Below are positions 1-8,129 of a stretch of DNA of 64,000 nucleotides, piece after piece. Under the pieces are notes generated by a model, which had not been told where the DNA came from, did no database searches, and saw only the letters and a program-made list of their open reading frames with translations. A program made the position numbers and the translations under genes. Within the stretch, counting starts at the first letter, position 1. Each line of letters begins with the position of its first letter. Source of the DNA: a bacterium (lineage in GTDB: Bacteria > Electryoneota > RPQS01); contig JADJCU010000001.1 of NCBI GenBank assembly GCA_016703065.1, positions 558,001-622,000 on the forward strand, read 5' to 3'.

Positions 1-472
1 TGGCAAGCTGCTCGGCATCTCGTACCGCCGCTTCAAACAGGCTGCGCCGCCACTCCTGCTCGAACAACTCGTCCAGCGATCCCGGATCCGCCGGATCGAG
101 CGCCGCGCCGTCTATCCCCGCCGTTTCCAGCGAGTCAATCAAGCCGCCGCCTCGCTTCTGAGCCATCCGTGCGCTGTGCTCATTGATCAGAAAACGGTCG
201 AGACAAAGCTTTAGGAAGCCGCGAAAGCGCGCCTTGTCGGAATCGTACTTTGCCAGCGTGTCTTTTTCGAAAACGTGCACAAAGAAATTCTGCGCCGCGT
301 CGTTTGCGTCCTGTTCACTACTCTTCCACTTTGCTCGAATGTAGCTCTGCACGGGATGCCAATAGAGCCGCGACACCGCTTCCCACGCTAACGCGCGCGT
401 CTCCTCATCATCACTGCGCAGCGCCCGGATCGCCGTCCACCGCGTATCAGGGAATGGCGTGAACTCGCTCAT
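1..472 (-). CDS. ECF-like RNA polymerase sigma factor (partial)
   Basis: The gene starts at ATG 470-472 and its 3' end is cut by the window edge, leaving about 157 codons. The translation opens with FPDTRWTAIRAL and later has NDAAQNFFVHVFEKD and DKARFRGFLKLCLDRFLINE. This matches region 2 of the sigma-70-like ECF proteins common in Acidobacteria and Planctomycetes, which usually read DLTQEFFARLLEKD then GRFRxFLLxxLxxFLxNE. The helix-turn-helix region 4 should lie in the missing part. It follows the frameshifted peptidase by one base, so the two are probably cotranscribed. An anti-sigma or effector partner may lie beyond the window. The family is likely; the target regulon is unknown. Confidence 0.72.
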   Translation of the reverse strand, partial: MSEFTPFPDTRWTAIRALRSDDEETRALAWEAVSRLYWHPVQSYIRAKWKSSEQDANDAAQNFFVHVFEKDTLAKYDSDKARFRGFLKLCLDRFLINEHSARMAQKRGGGLIDSLETAGIDGAALDPADPGSLDELFEQEWRRSLFEAAVRDAEQLA

Positions 473-473
473 C

Positions 474-1707
474 TTATTGGCGCGTTCCCCAAACGGCAAG
501 CCAATTCAGGAATCTTGTCCCCACGTCAAGCGCATCCGGGTGAATTGCAAAATGCTCCGTGTGCAAGCCCGCGTCGCCGATACCGTCCTTCGCGATGCCG
601 AGACTGAAATACAGACTGGGGAATTCCTGTGTGTAATAGGAGAAATCCTCCGCCGTCATGCGCTTGATGCTCTCCCCGTCCGCCCGCAGCGCCGGAAATT
701 CACGAGCGGCTTCAAGCACCGCCGCCCACAACGCAGGATCGTTTACAGTCGGCGGAGCGCCGCGCCGTAATCTCAACTCCGCTTCGCATCCGTGCGCCTG
801 CGACGTGTGCGTGATGTAGTCGCGCATCAACTCTTCAATCGTGCCGCCGTTCTGCAGCGTGTCCGCGATGTCCATGTAAGCGCGAACCGTGCCGCCGAAC
901 GACGCTTCCGGCGGCAGCACATTATACGTATGCGACGTGTCACTTTCGATCCATGTCACACTCATGATGCACGGCTCTTCCAGCACATTCATCTTGCGTG
1001 CCGGTAGACTCGTCAATCCGCTGACAATGTTTGCCAAACACGTCGGCACATCGTCTCCTTGATGCGGATAGGCTGCATGGGAACCGCGGCCCGTGACGTT
1101 CACGCTGTAGTAGTTACTCCCGGCGAGTACCGGTCCCGGCGCAATCCGAATCACACCCACCGGAAGCCCCGGAAACACGTGCTGTCCATACATTCTCCAC
1201 GCCGAGTTTGTGCAAGGTGCTGTCGCGCACGATGTCATCCGCGCCGCCCTTGACCTCCTCGGCCGGTTGAAACAGAAAGACAACCGTTCCGGTGACGCGC
1301 GGTTCGTCTCTCAATTCGAGCGCCGCTCCCAGCAGCATCGCCGCATGGGCATCGTGCCCGCACGCGTGCATCCGGCCCGGAACGGCTGAACAAACCTCGT
1401 GTGTCGAGTCTTCCAGAATCTCCAGCGCGTCCAACTCGGCGCGCAGACAGATCGTCCGCCCCGGCCTGCCCGTCCGCAATACCGCAATCACTTCCGTTTC
1501 CAGCGACGGCGCATCCACAAACTCTGTGTACCCTGCGCGCTCAAGTTCGTCACGAATCAATCTGCCCGTCTCGAACTCGCGATGTCCCATTTCAGGTTGA
1601 GAGTGGATTCGCGCGTAAATGAAGTAGACAAGGTCGCGCGTGTCCGCGATCGCAACCGATGTGAACAACATTCCCAGCGCCCATGACATTCGCATGGCAG
1701 TGATCAT
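474..1707 (-). pseudogene. M20-family amidohydrolase/peptidase, frameshifted
   Basis: Two overlapping frames together make one M20 metallopeptidase of the IAA-amino-acid hydrolase/aminoacylase type. The first frame has a signal-peptide-like start (MITAMRMSWALGML), then CLRAELDALEI and MHACGHDAHAAMLLGAA with metal-binding His and Asp, and FLFQPAEE. The second resumes at YGQHVFPGLPVG and carries the dimerisation domain (GRGSHAAYPHQGDD) and the end (MTAEDFSYYTQEFPSLYFSLG, AGLHTEHF). The switch lies near 1188-1196 and fits one extra base (or two missing): removing one base gives exactly 411 codons. It may be real decay or a sequencing error. The product would be exported and hydrolyse N-acyl amino acids or dipeptides. 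Confidence 0.78.
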
Positions 1708-1740
1708 GCTTCTGCTTTCTGACTTTTGACTTCTGCTTTC

Positions 1741-1776
1741 AAAAACAAGGCCCCACGCTTGTTCTGCGCAGGGCCT
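1741..1776 (-). terminator. Intrinsic terminator after tRNA-Leu
   Basis: Read on the minus strand, AGGCCC and GGGCCT form a stem a few bases after the tRNA 3' end, followed by a run of T at 1741-1745. This would end tRNA transcription before the M20 gene. Confidence 0.6.
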
Positions 1777-1788
1777 CGTCATATCGGG

Positions 1789-1870
1789 TGCCCGAGCTCG
1801 GATTCGAACCGAGATGCCTTGCGGCGCTACCCCCTCAAGATAGTGTGTCTACCAATTTCACCACTCGGGC
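1789..1870 (-). tRNA. tRNA-Leu (anticodon GAG)
   Basis: The minus-strand sequence folds as a long-variable-arm tRNA. The acceptor stem is GCCCGAG/CTCGGGC with discriminator A. The D-arm holds TGGTGAAATTGGTAGACAC, as in other leucine tRNAs. The anticodon stem is CTATC/GGTAG around loop TTGAGGG, giving anticodon GAG. The variable arm holds GCGCCGCAAGGC and the T-loop is GGTTCGAATCC. The genome does not encode CCA; the next bases are CCC, so CCA must be added after transcription. Confidence 0.95.
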
Positions 1871-1927
1871 CTGTGCGTTACGCGGGACACTTGCGCCGCC
1901 GCAATCGCCAGCGTAACTGTGCTTACT

Positions 1928-2350
1928 CTAATTCCCCTGGGACGGCTGCTGCCCACTCGGCTGAGCCGGAGTGGTCGTCGTTGTCGTGGTCGTCGTTGTT
2001 CCCGTCGCCGGAGCCGTTTGAGTCGGACTCACCTGCGAGCCACCCGGGATGGCCGGAACCGGACTCTCATCAAGCGTGCCTTGCACAGACTGCTGAGTCA
2101 CCGACACTTGAGCCGTCGTCGAGCCGGATATCAACGCCATGACCAGACAATTCATCAGAAAGACCGTGGCCAGAATGGCCGTCGCCTTCTGCAGGAAGTT
2201 CGAGGCCGCGCGCCCGCCAAAGACCGTCGAAGAGGCCATGCCGCCCGCAACACCCGCCAAGCCGCCGCCCTTCGAACTCTGCAAGAGTATCGAAACTACC
2301 AACAAGATCGAGACAATGATCTGCAATGCAATCAAAAGTCCGTAAATCAT
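1928..2350 (-). CDS. secG: SecG, protein translocase subunit
   Basis: A 140-residue protein with the SecG pattern: a first membrane helix (about 5-23), the conserved LLQSSKGGGLAG loop, GGRAASNFLQKAT, then a second helix (about 55-75). SecG joins SecYE in the inner membrane and helps SecA-driven export. The C-terminal 60 residues are a low-complexity tail rich in Thr, Pro, Gln and Ser with a run of ten threonines, longer than in E. coli SecG; such tails are common in FCB bacteria. The gene is single and lies upstream of the tRNA-Leu on the same strand. Confidence 0.93.
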   Translation of the reverse strand: MIYGLLIALQIIVSILLVVSILLQSSKGGGLAGVAGGMASSTVFGGRAASNFLQKATAILATVFLMNCLVMALISGSTTAQVSVTQQSVQGTLDESPVPAIPGGSQVSPTQTAPATGTTTTTTTTTTPAQPSGQQPSQGN

Positions 2351-2557
2351 AAGCTGTCCGTGCTTTCTTGATTTATCTCAAACCGGGTTCCCGAGCAGCT
2401 CGATAAACCCATATTATTACTACCCATACTCCCTGCCTCGGGGCGACACGCCCTTGCACTATTTCGTGCATGGGCTTGAATCTTAGACGCGAAACCGCTA
2501 CCTTTCCTGCGTTCTTATCCCGCCTGCACTTCACACCAACCGAGACCGGAGACCTTT

Positions 2558-3544
2558 GTGAAAGTACTGATTACCGGCGTGGCCGGAATGATTGGAGCAA
2601 GATTAGCCGATTGGATTGCCGAACATCAGCCCGATGTCGAAATCGTCGGCATCGACGACCTGTCCGGTGGCTATCTTGAGAACATCAACCCGAAGGTCCA
2701 ATTCTACAAACAGAATCTCGCCGATGATATCAGCGCTATCTTCGAAAAAGAGAAGCCCGATATCGTCTATCATCTCGCGGCCTATGCCGCCGAAGGACTC
2801 AGCCCGTTTGTGCGCGTCTTCAACTATCAGAACAATCTGATTGCCACCACCCGCATCATCACTCAGTGCATCAAGCACAGCGTAAAACGGCTCGTCTACA
2901 CGTCATCGATGTCCGTCTACGGCCGCGGCAAAGTCCCCTTTGATGAGCGTGATCAGCAGGCCCCGATTGATCCGTACGGCGTTGCGAAATTCGCCGCCGA
3001 AATGGACATTCAGATCGCTAACGAACAGCACGGACTCGAATATTGCATCATCCGCCCGCACAACGTCTACGGCGCCAAGCAAAATATCTGGGACAAGTAC
3101 CGCAACGTGCTCGGCATCTGGATGTTCCGTCTGATGAGCGGCGAGCCAATCTCGGTCTTCGGCGACGGCGAGCAGAAGCGCGCCTTCTCATATATCGATG
3201 ATATCACCGAGCCGCTCTGGAATGCCGCCGTCCGCAAGGAAGTTGCGGGCCAGATTATCAACCTCGGCGGGATTCACGCCTGCACCATCAATGAAGCCGC
3301 GGAAACGCTGATCAAAGTGGTCGGACACGGCGAACTCGTGCATCTCGAAAGCCGCCACGAAGTCAAGCACGCGTGGTCAACCTATCAGAAGTCCGTAGAC
3401 CTCTTGAGCTTCGAACACCGCACCAATCTCGAAGAAGGTCTCACGAAGATGTGGGAGTGGGCGCAGACTCAGCCCAAGCGCCATCGCTTCGAATGGACCC
3501 AATACGAACTCGAAGTCGGCGTCTATTCCTACTGGAAAAAATAA
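2558..3544 (+). CDS. NAD-dependent epimerase/dehydratase (extended SDR)
   Basis: A 328-residue extended short-chain dehydrogenase of the UDP-glucose 4-epimerase class. The N-terminal nucleotide-binding motif is GVAGMIGARL (residues 7-16) and D33 in GIDDLSGG should bind the NAD ribose. The catalytic region has VYTSSMSVYG and YGVAK (YxxxK). The C-terminal part includes IIRPHNVYG and FGDGEQKRAFSYIDD, typical of nucleotide-sugar epimerases. It probably interconverts a UDP- or GDP-sugar for surface polysaccharide, in keeping with the glycosyltransferase next door on the other strand. The exact sugar cannot be told. It is monocistronic and followed by a strong terminator. Confidence 0.88.
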   Translation: MKVLITGVAGMIGARLADWIAEHQPDVEIVGIDDLSGGYLENINPKVQFYKQNLADDISAIFEKEKPDIVYHLAAYAAEGLSPFVRVFNYQNNLIATTRIITQCIKHSVKRLVYTSSMSVYGRGKVPFDERDQQAPIDPYGVAKFAAEMDIQIANEQHGLEYCIIRPHNVYGAKQNIWDKYRNVLGIWMFRLMSGEPISVFGDGEQKRAFSYIDDITEPLWNAAVRKEVAGQIINLGGIHACTINEAAETLIKVVGHGELVHLESRHEVKHAWSTYQKSVDLLSFEHRTNLEEGLTKMWEWAQTQPKRHRFEWTQYELEVGVYSYWKK

Positions 3545-3608
3545 CCAGCCTAAACGCTCGACCCAAGGTCGCTGGCGCGTCGCGCCCAAATCGGAGATCA
3601 AGTTTCAG

Positions 3609-3639
3609 ACAGCGAGTGCAACCCACTCGCTGTTTTTTT
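3609..3639 (+). terminator. Intrinsic terminator after the epimerase gene
   Basis: ACAGCGAGTG and CACTCGCTGT form a perfect 10-bp stem with a 5-base loop, followed by a run of seven T. It ends the epimerase transcript just before the convergent glycosyltransferase. Confidence 0.9.
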
Positions 3640-3648
3640 GTCCAAAAC

Positions 3649-4480
3649 TCAGTCCAGCGGCGCGCTGGCGGAAGGCGGGCGCTTGAAGCCGCCCGTCGCG
3701 ATCATCCACAGAATGCGCAGAATATCCAGCGTGAAAAAGAACGGAATCGTCAACCAGTGATACCACCGCGCCCAGCGCTTGTGAAATATCCACGCGCTGC
3801 GCAGCTTGTTCCGAATCTTGTATTTTGATAGCTGACCGCCGCGACTCGCCGAGATCTTGTGCCACATCTTCGCTGCGGGTTCATACACCACTCGATACCC
3901 CGCCCGCTTCGTCTTCATGCACCAGTCGGTGTCTTCCCAGTAGATCAAAAAAGCCGGATCAAGTCCGCCAATCTGCTCCACAACTTCGCGGCGTATCATT
4001 AGTGCGCAGCCTGTGATATAGTCCACGTCGTATCCCGATGTGCGCCGATGTTCCCTTGTGCAGGTGAACCAAGCCCCCCGCAAACCAAATCTGGTCGGGG
4101 GGATTCTCAAAATACACCTTCGGACCAATCACACCAATCTTCGGATCGCGCTCAATCGTCTCGACGAGTGTCGTCACCATCTTCGGTTCCACAATCACGT
4201 CGTCGTTCAAGAGCATCAGATAGTCCGCTTGCTCGCGCACGGCATATTCAATCCCGGGATTGTTGCCGCGCGCAAAGTGCAGATTCGCGCCGTTTTCAAT
4301 GAGCGTTACCCTGTCGCCGTACTGCTCGCGCACCGCCGCCGGGGTGCCGTCCGTTCCGCCGTTGTCCATCACCACAATCTTCAGATTGGGATAATCGAGC
4401 TTCATCACGGACTCGAGGCACTCGAACAGCACCTTCTTCGCGTTCCATGTGAGAATGAGCAGATAGACCGAAGGCTTCAT
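3649..4480 (-). pseudogene. Family 2 glycosyltransferase, frameshifted
   Basis: Two frames make one GT2 enzyme of 276 residues. The first has LLILTWNAKKVLFECLESV, VVMDNGGTDGT and LLNDDVIVEP (the metal-binding Asp motif). The second has DYITGCALMIRREVVEQIGG and FLIYWEDTDWCMKTKRAGY (the ED motif), then a C-terminal membrane-associated segment WLTIPFFFTLDILRILWM. The break is at a GGG (minus strand) at about 4034-4036: removing one G gives SAHIGYDVDYITG. This may be a sequencing error, since nothing else is damaged. The start codon directly follows the tpiA stop (TAGATG), so it belongs to the pgk-tpiA operon. The likely role is rhamnosyl-like transfer in surface glycans. Confidence 0.82.
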
Positions 4481-5260
4481 CTATTTCGAGGCCCGCACAC
4501 ATTCCTTGTGCAAAGCCAGCAGACTTTCCACTTCCAAACTCGCGCCGCCCACCAAGGCGCCGTCAATATCGTCCTGCGACATCAGTTCAAAGCAGTTATC
4601 CGGCTTCACACTGCCGCCATATAAAATCTGCATCTGTCCGGCAGCCTGAGCGCTCCGTTTCGCAAGCAGCGAGCGCACAAACTTGTGCGCGTCCTGTGCC
4701 TGCGCGGGGGTCGCAACCACTCCGGTCCCAATGGCCCAGACCGGTTCGTAGGCGATCACCACCTTGTGCAGGTCGGCATCGGACACCAGTTCAAGGCCGA
4801 CACGCACCTGCCGCGTCAACACCTCTTCCAGCTTGCCGCCGTTCCGCTCATCAAGCGTTTCGCCGATACAAAAAATCGGCGTCAGCCCTGCGTCGAGCGC
4901 GGCCTTCACCTTTTTCCCGATCAACTCATCGCTCTCGCCAAAGATCGCCCGCCGCTCGCTGTGTCCCAAGACCACATAGCGGCAGCCGAGGTCCACAAGC
5001 ATCTGCGGCGATACCTCGCCCGTGAACGCACCGGAACTTTGAAAGTAACAATTCTGAGCTCCAAATGCAAGCCCCACCGGGCCTTTACCACTCTCTTTAC
5101 AAGTACTTGCAACGGCCACTAATGCCGTGTTTGGCGGCAGCAGAACCGTGGCGACAGATGACTCTGCCAGTTTGGCGGCATACGACAGAACAAACTCCCG
5201 GGCTTCACCCGAGAGCTTGTTCATCTTCCAATTTGCAGCCAGAAGCAATTTTCTATTCAT
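4481..5260 (-). CDS. tpiA: Triosephosphate isomerase
   Basis: A 259-residue TIM barrel that interconverts dihydroxyacetone phosphate and glyceraldehyde 3-phosphate in the cytoplasm. Visible motifs are AANWKMN with the substrate-binding Lys (about 12), GHSERR with the electrophilic His (about 100), the catalytic loop AYEPVWAIGTG with its Glu (about 172), and the phosphate-binding YGGSVKPDN and GGASL near the end. Length is normal. It lies six bases after pgk and directly abuts the glycosyltransferase, so pgk-tpiA-GT form one operon. Confidence 0.98.
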   Translation of the reverse strand: MNRKLLLAANWKMNKLSGEAREFVLSYAAKLAESSVATVLLPPNTALVAVASTCKESGKGPVGLAFGAQNCYFQSSGAFTGEVSPQMLVDLGCRYVVLGHSERRAIFGESDELIGKKVKAALDAGLTPIFCIGETLDERNGGKLEEVLTRQVRVGLELVSDADLHKVVIAYEPVWAIGTGVVATPAQAQDAHKFVRSLLAKRSAQAAGQMQILYGGSVKPDNCFELMSQDDIDGALVGGASLEVESLLALHKECVRASK

Positions 5261-5266
5261 TATTTC

Positions 5267-6460
5267 TTATGCGTTTGTCAAAGCTGCAACGCCCGGCAGC
5301 ACCTTGCCCTCAAGAAACTCGAGGCTGGCTCCGCCGCCCGTCGAGACGTGTGACACCTTGTCGGCCAGCCCAAACTTCTCCATCGCCGCCGCGCTGTCCC
5401 CGCCACCCACAACGGTGATCGCCCCGGCCTTAGTGGCTTTCACCAGAGCTTCCGCCACGGCCTTGGTGCCCGATGCAAATTCATCAATTTCAAAAACTCC
5501 CATCGGACCATTCCAGACTACCGTCTTGGCGTTCAGGATCGTATCCGCATAGAGCTGCTCGGTTTCCTTGCCGATATCCGCAGCCAACTTGTCCGCCGGG
5601 ATGCGATCCGATGCGGAGGTTGACACCGTTTCGCCGGCCTTCAGTTCAGAAGTAATCCGCGAGTCCGGAGGCAGCACCAGCTTCGTCTTCGACCCCGTCG
5701 CCTTCTTCATCAGCTCCTGAGCGAGGTCGAGTTTATCGCCTTCCAGAATACTCTTGCCGATTTCGCCGCCCTGCGCCTTGAAGAACGTGTAGGCCATCCC
5801 CCCGCCGACCAAAATCGTATCCACCTTGCCGATGAGATTCTCGATCACGTCAATCTTGCCTGAAATCTTCGACCCGCCCAGCACCGCTACAAACGGGCGC
5901 TTCGGTTCGGCCAGTGCCTTGCCCAGATAGTCGAGCTCCTTCTGCATAAGATAGCCCGCGACACACGGCGAGATGAACTGCGTTACTCCTTCCGTCGAGG
6001 CATGCGCGCGATGCGCCGAGCCGAATGCGTCATTGACGTACAAGTCGCCCAACCGCGCCAGCTTCTTGGCAAATTCAGGATCGTTTGCCTCTTCTTCATT
6101 GTAGTAGCGGAGATTCTCGAGCAGCACTACTTGACCCGGCGCCATCCCGTTCACTGCGCGCTCCACTTCTGCGCCGATACAATCCGTCGCAATTGTCACG
6201 GGCCGTCCTAACAGCTCGGCCAATCGAACTCCCGCCGGGACGAGCGACATATCCGGATTCTTCTTGCCTTTGGGTCGGCCAAGGTGACTCATCAGAATCG
6301 CCTTTCCACCCGCCGCGATAATCTTCTTAATCGTGGGCAGCGACTCGCGGATCCGCGTGTCGTCGGTGACCTTGCCCGCGTCCAGCGGCACATTGAAATC
6401 CACCCGCACCAACACGCGCTTGCCGCTTAACTCTACCTGATCAATTGTAAGTTTGTTCAT
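5267..6460 (-). CDS. pgk: Phosphoglycerate kinase
   Basis: A 397-residue enzyme that makes ATP and 3-phosphoglycerate from 1,3-bisphosphoglycerate. It has the N-terminal RVDFNVPLD substrate site, SHLGRPKG, LLENLRYYNEE, FGSAHRAHAS, the nucleotide domain motif AVLGGSKISGKI, WNGPMGVFE, and the C-terminal GGGDSAAAMEKFG and STGGGASLEFLEG. Length and order are typical of bacterial PGK. It is the first gene of the pgk-tpiA-GT operon; the upstream interval (6461-6777) is packed with repeats. Confidence 0.98.
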   Translation of the reverse strand: MNKLTIDQVELSGKRVLVRVDFNVPLDAGKVTDDTRIRESLPTIKKIIAAGGKAILMSHLGRPKGKKNPDMSLVPAGVRLAELLGRPVTIATDCIGAEVERAVNGMAPGQVVLLENLRYYNEEEANDPEFAKKLARLGDLYVNDAFGSAHRAHASTEGVTQFISPCVAGYLMQKELDYLGKALAEPKRPFVAVLGGSKISGKIDVIENLIGKVDTILVGGGMAYTFFKAQGGEIGKSILEGDKLDLAQELMKKATGSKTKLVLPPDSRITSELKAGETVSTSASDRIPADKLAADIGKETEQLYADTILNAKTVVWNGPMGVFEIDEFASGTKAVAEALVKATKAGAITVVGGGDSAAAMEKFGLADKVSHVSTGGGASLEFLEGKVLPGVAALTNA

Positions 6461-6492
6461 CGGAGAATGAATTCGTTAGTTCTCTATTGTAG

Positions 6493-6512
6493 GGGCGGAT
6501 GGCGATCCGCCC
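6493..6512. repeat. Family A hairpin (GGGCGGAT-GGCG-ATCCGCCC)
   Basis: A perfect 8-bp stem with a GGCG loop, preceded by TGTAG. It shares its loop and outer stem with the hairpin at 10623-10642, but the inner stem pairs differ and stay complementary. Confidence 0.75.
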
Positions 6513-6576
6513 GCTGGTTCTAATCGTAGCAGCACCCGCTGCGGGTGCCCCGTTCTCTGGACGAGAATTTTTGTGT

Positions 6577-6704
6577 GTCGTCATTCTGAAGCCGCCGCGG
6601 CTGAAGAATCTCTCTTTGAACAACGGGGTGGGCAATGAAGTCCCGGAGGGATTCTTCACTTCGCCGAGCCTATGTTTCCCTACAGGGACATGCAGAATGA
6701 CGAC
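6577..6704. repeat. MITE-like element with GTCGTCATTCTG inverted ends
   Basis: GTCGTCATTCTG at 6577-6588 is matched by its exact complement CAGAATGACGAC at 6693-6704. Inside, GAAGAATCTCT near the left end is answered by GGGATTCTTC near the middle. No coding sequence is seen. A related stretch lies at about 60692-60740, so the element has more than one copy here. Confidence 0.6.
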
Positions 6705-6777
6705 ACGTTTGGGATTGCGATTAAGTCTCGGGGGATTTTGCCCATCAAGCTGGGCGCTACATGTGCCCGATCACTCC

Positions 6778-7361
6778 AAAGCTCGCCGCGGCAGGTGTCT
6801 TCACCTGCCCGGCTAACCGAGATGTGAGGCAAGTGTGATGATTGTCGGTTGCTCGTTGTAGTAGTGCTGCGCGCTCGACCATTGGTAATCCTCAGGCCGA
6901 TCAACAAGTCTGGCTTTCAATGGATTCTCATGCATGTATTTCAAGCGGGTACGCACTGCATTCGGACCCGGCAAAGGGACGTCATCATATCTGCGCCGCC
7001 AGAGGTTTCCTTGCGAATATCCTTCGGGAAGACAGCGGAATGCGGACTTCACTTTGAAATCGCGCATGAAATCGGAGACCGTGCGAGCATCTTCGTTCTG
7101 AAAGAGCAGAGCATGGATGTGATCAGGCATTAGAACAAAGCCGACGCAATCCAGCTTGGCCGTCGCTCTGCATTCTTCGAATATCTCTAAAATCCTCTGG
7201 CACAAACTCGCTTCGACGAACCATGCTCCGCGAACTTGTGTAACCGTTGTTACGAAATGGCGGCTGCCTGTGAAGTCGTGCCTTGTGTGAAGACGGAGCA
7301 GAACTCCCCCTTTACATCTCGGTTAGCGGGGCAGGTGAAGACACCTGCCGCCGCGAGCTTT
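6778..7361 (-). mobile_element. RAYT-type element with 48-bp terminal inverted repeats
   Basis: The segments 6778-6825 and 7314-7361 are near-perfect inverted copies of each other; each contains a GGCAGGTG/CACCTGCC hairpin and ends in ACATCTCGGTTAG-like sequence inward. Between them lies one Y1-transposase reading frame on the minus strand. The transposase stop codon falls within the left repeat, and the upstream in-frame stop (7323-7325) falls within the right repeat. This is the usual layout of a REP-associated transposase and its cognate REP hairpins. Confidence 0.8.
6813..7205 (-). CDS. REP-associated tyrosine transposase (RAYT, Y1 family)
   Basis: The translation from TTG 7203-7205 gives 130 residues with the HUH motif as LMPDHIHALL and a C-terminal KYMHENPLKARLV followed by PEDYQWSSAQHYY, all diagnostic of the TnpA_REP/RAYT family. 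The frame stays open upstream to a stop at 7323-7325 and there encodes family-like sequence (RHDFTGSRHFVTTVTQ), so conserved residues lie before the TTG. No ATG, GTG or TTG is found in that extension. The gene may use a CTG, or its start may have been lost, leaving an inactive copy. RAYTs excise and process single-stranded REP hairpins such as those flanking it. Confidence 0.8.
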   Translation of the reverse strand: MCQRILEIFEECRATAKLDCVGFVLMPDHIHALLFQNEDARTVSDFMRDFKVKSAFRCLPEGYSQGNLWRRRYDDVPLPGPNAVRTRLKYMHENPLKARLVDRPEDYQWSSAQHYYNEQPTIITLASHLG

Positions 7362-7455
7362 AGGATTCTCTGTTGGCTTAAAGGTGAAGACACCTGCCAC
7401 CGCGGGCTTTAGGATTCTCTGTTGGCTTAAAGAGGTAAAGACACCTGCCACCGCG
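7330..7455. repeat. Tandem RAYT-associated hairpins (three copies)
   Basis: The hairpin GGCAGGTG-AAGA-CACCTGCC (7330-7349) and its flank (CCGCGAGCTTTAGGATTCTC) are repeated at about 7381 and again, shortened, at about 7432, with periods of 49 and 51 bases. The first copy is the right inverted repeat of the transposase element. A related hairpin lies at 15920-15939. Confidence 0.75.
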
Positions 7456-7481
7456 AAACAACCGGTCCAGCGCCACGCTGG

Positions 7482-7988
7482 CTACTCTTCTTCCCCTTCA
7501 AAAATCTCGTCCAGCTGATTCTCTATCAGCGTGATGCGCTTGGTCAACTCCTTCAGCTGATTCTCAATGCGGCCCAACGCTTCCAACACCTCAGCATTTC
7601 CACCGCCGGACGGACCTGGTCCACGATCCGCAAAGTCGCGGCGCGGCGGACGATCTGTCCATTCACGCTTCGGGCCGGTCGACCGGCCGCGCGGCGGTCC
7701 ATCAAAATCCCGACGCGGACCGCGTGACGGCGGACGATCCGACCACTCGCGCTTCGGACCACGCGGACTGTCGCCATACTCCCGGCGCGGACCGCGCGGA
7801 GGCGGACGGTCGTCGATGTCAAAGCGCTTGCGCGGAGGCGGACGATCGTCTCCCGCGGCACTGCGTGAACGCGGCGCGCGAGCGGGCTTGTCGTCGCCTT
7901 CCCATTTCGGCTTGCTGTCCGGTCGCGGCGGCTTCGCCTTGACGTGCCGCTTGTCTTTGTCTTTCAGTAGGTATCGCTTCTCTGCCAA
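7482..7988 (-). CDS. Arg/Pro-rich repeat protein with C-terminal coiled coil
   Basis: A 168-residue protein of unrecognised function. Residues 1-45 are Lys/Arg-rich. Residues 45-125 consist of degenerate units built on DDRPPPR and on GPKREW[S/T]DRPP, highly basic with RG and PR dipeptides as in disordered RNA-binding tails. Residues 130-165 (LEALGRIENQLKELTKRI) have heptad spacing and should form a coiled coil, followed by an acidic end. The biased composition could come from selection for repeats, but the long open frame and the clean coiled coil argue for a real gene. It may oligomerise and bind nucleic acid; this is inference. Confidence 0.6.
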   Translation of the reverse strand: MAEKRYLLKDKDKRHVKAKPPRPDSKPKWEGDDKPARAPRSRSAAGDDRPPPRKRFDIDDRPPPRGPRREYGDSPRGPKREWSDRPPSRGPRRDFDGPPRGRSTGPKREWTDRPPRRDFADRGPGPSGGGNAEVLEALGRIENQLKELTKRITLIENQLDEIFEGEEE

Positions 7989-8129
7989 GGTGTACTCCGA
8001 TTCGTGAATTAGCTTTTGACTGGCTCGAAATCATGCGCAGCCCTTGCTTCACGAGCCTGAAGCACTGCGTAATACTCCGGCGGCACGCACACCGTGCCCC
8101 GGATTTCTGACTATTGAATTGTGACTTTC

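Larger units (their letters stand above)
6461..6777. other. Repeat-filled intergenic region upstream of pgk
   Basis: No gene is visible. The stretch holds a GGGCGGAT hairpin (6493-6512), an imperfect GCACCCGC/GCGGGTGC palindrome (about 6528-6552), a 128-bp MITE-like element (6577-6704), and unassigned sequence up to the RAYT element. The pgk promoter must lie within or near these repeats; I could not single one out. Confidence 0.6.
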
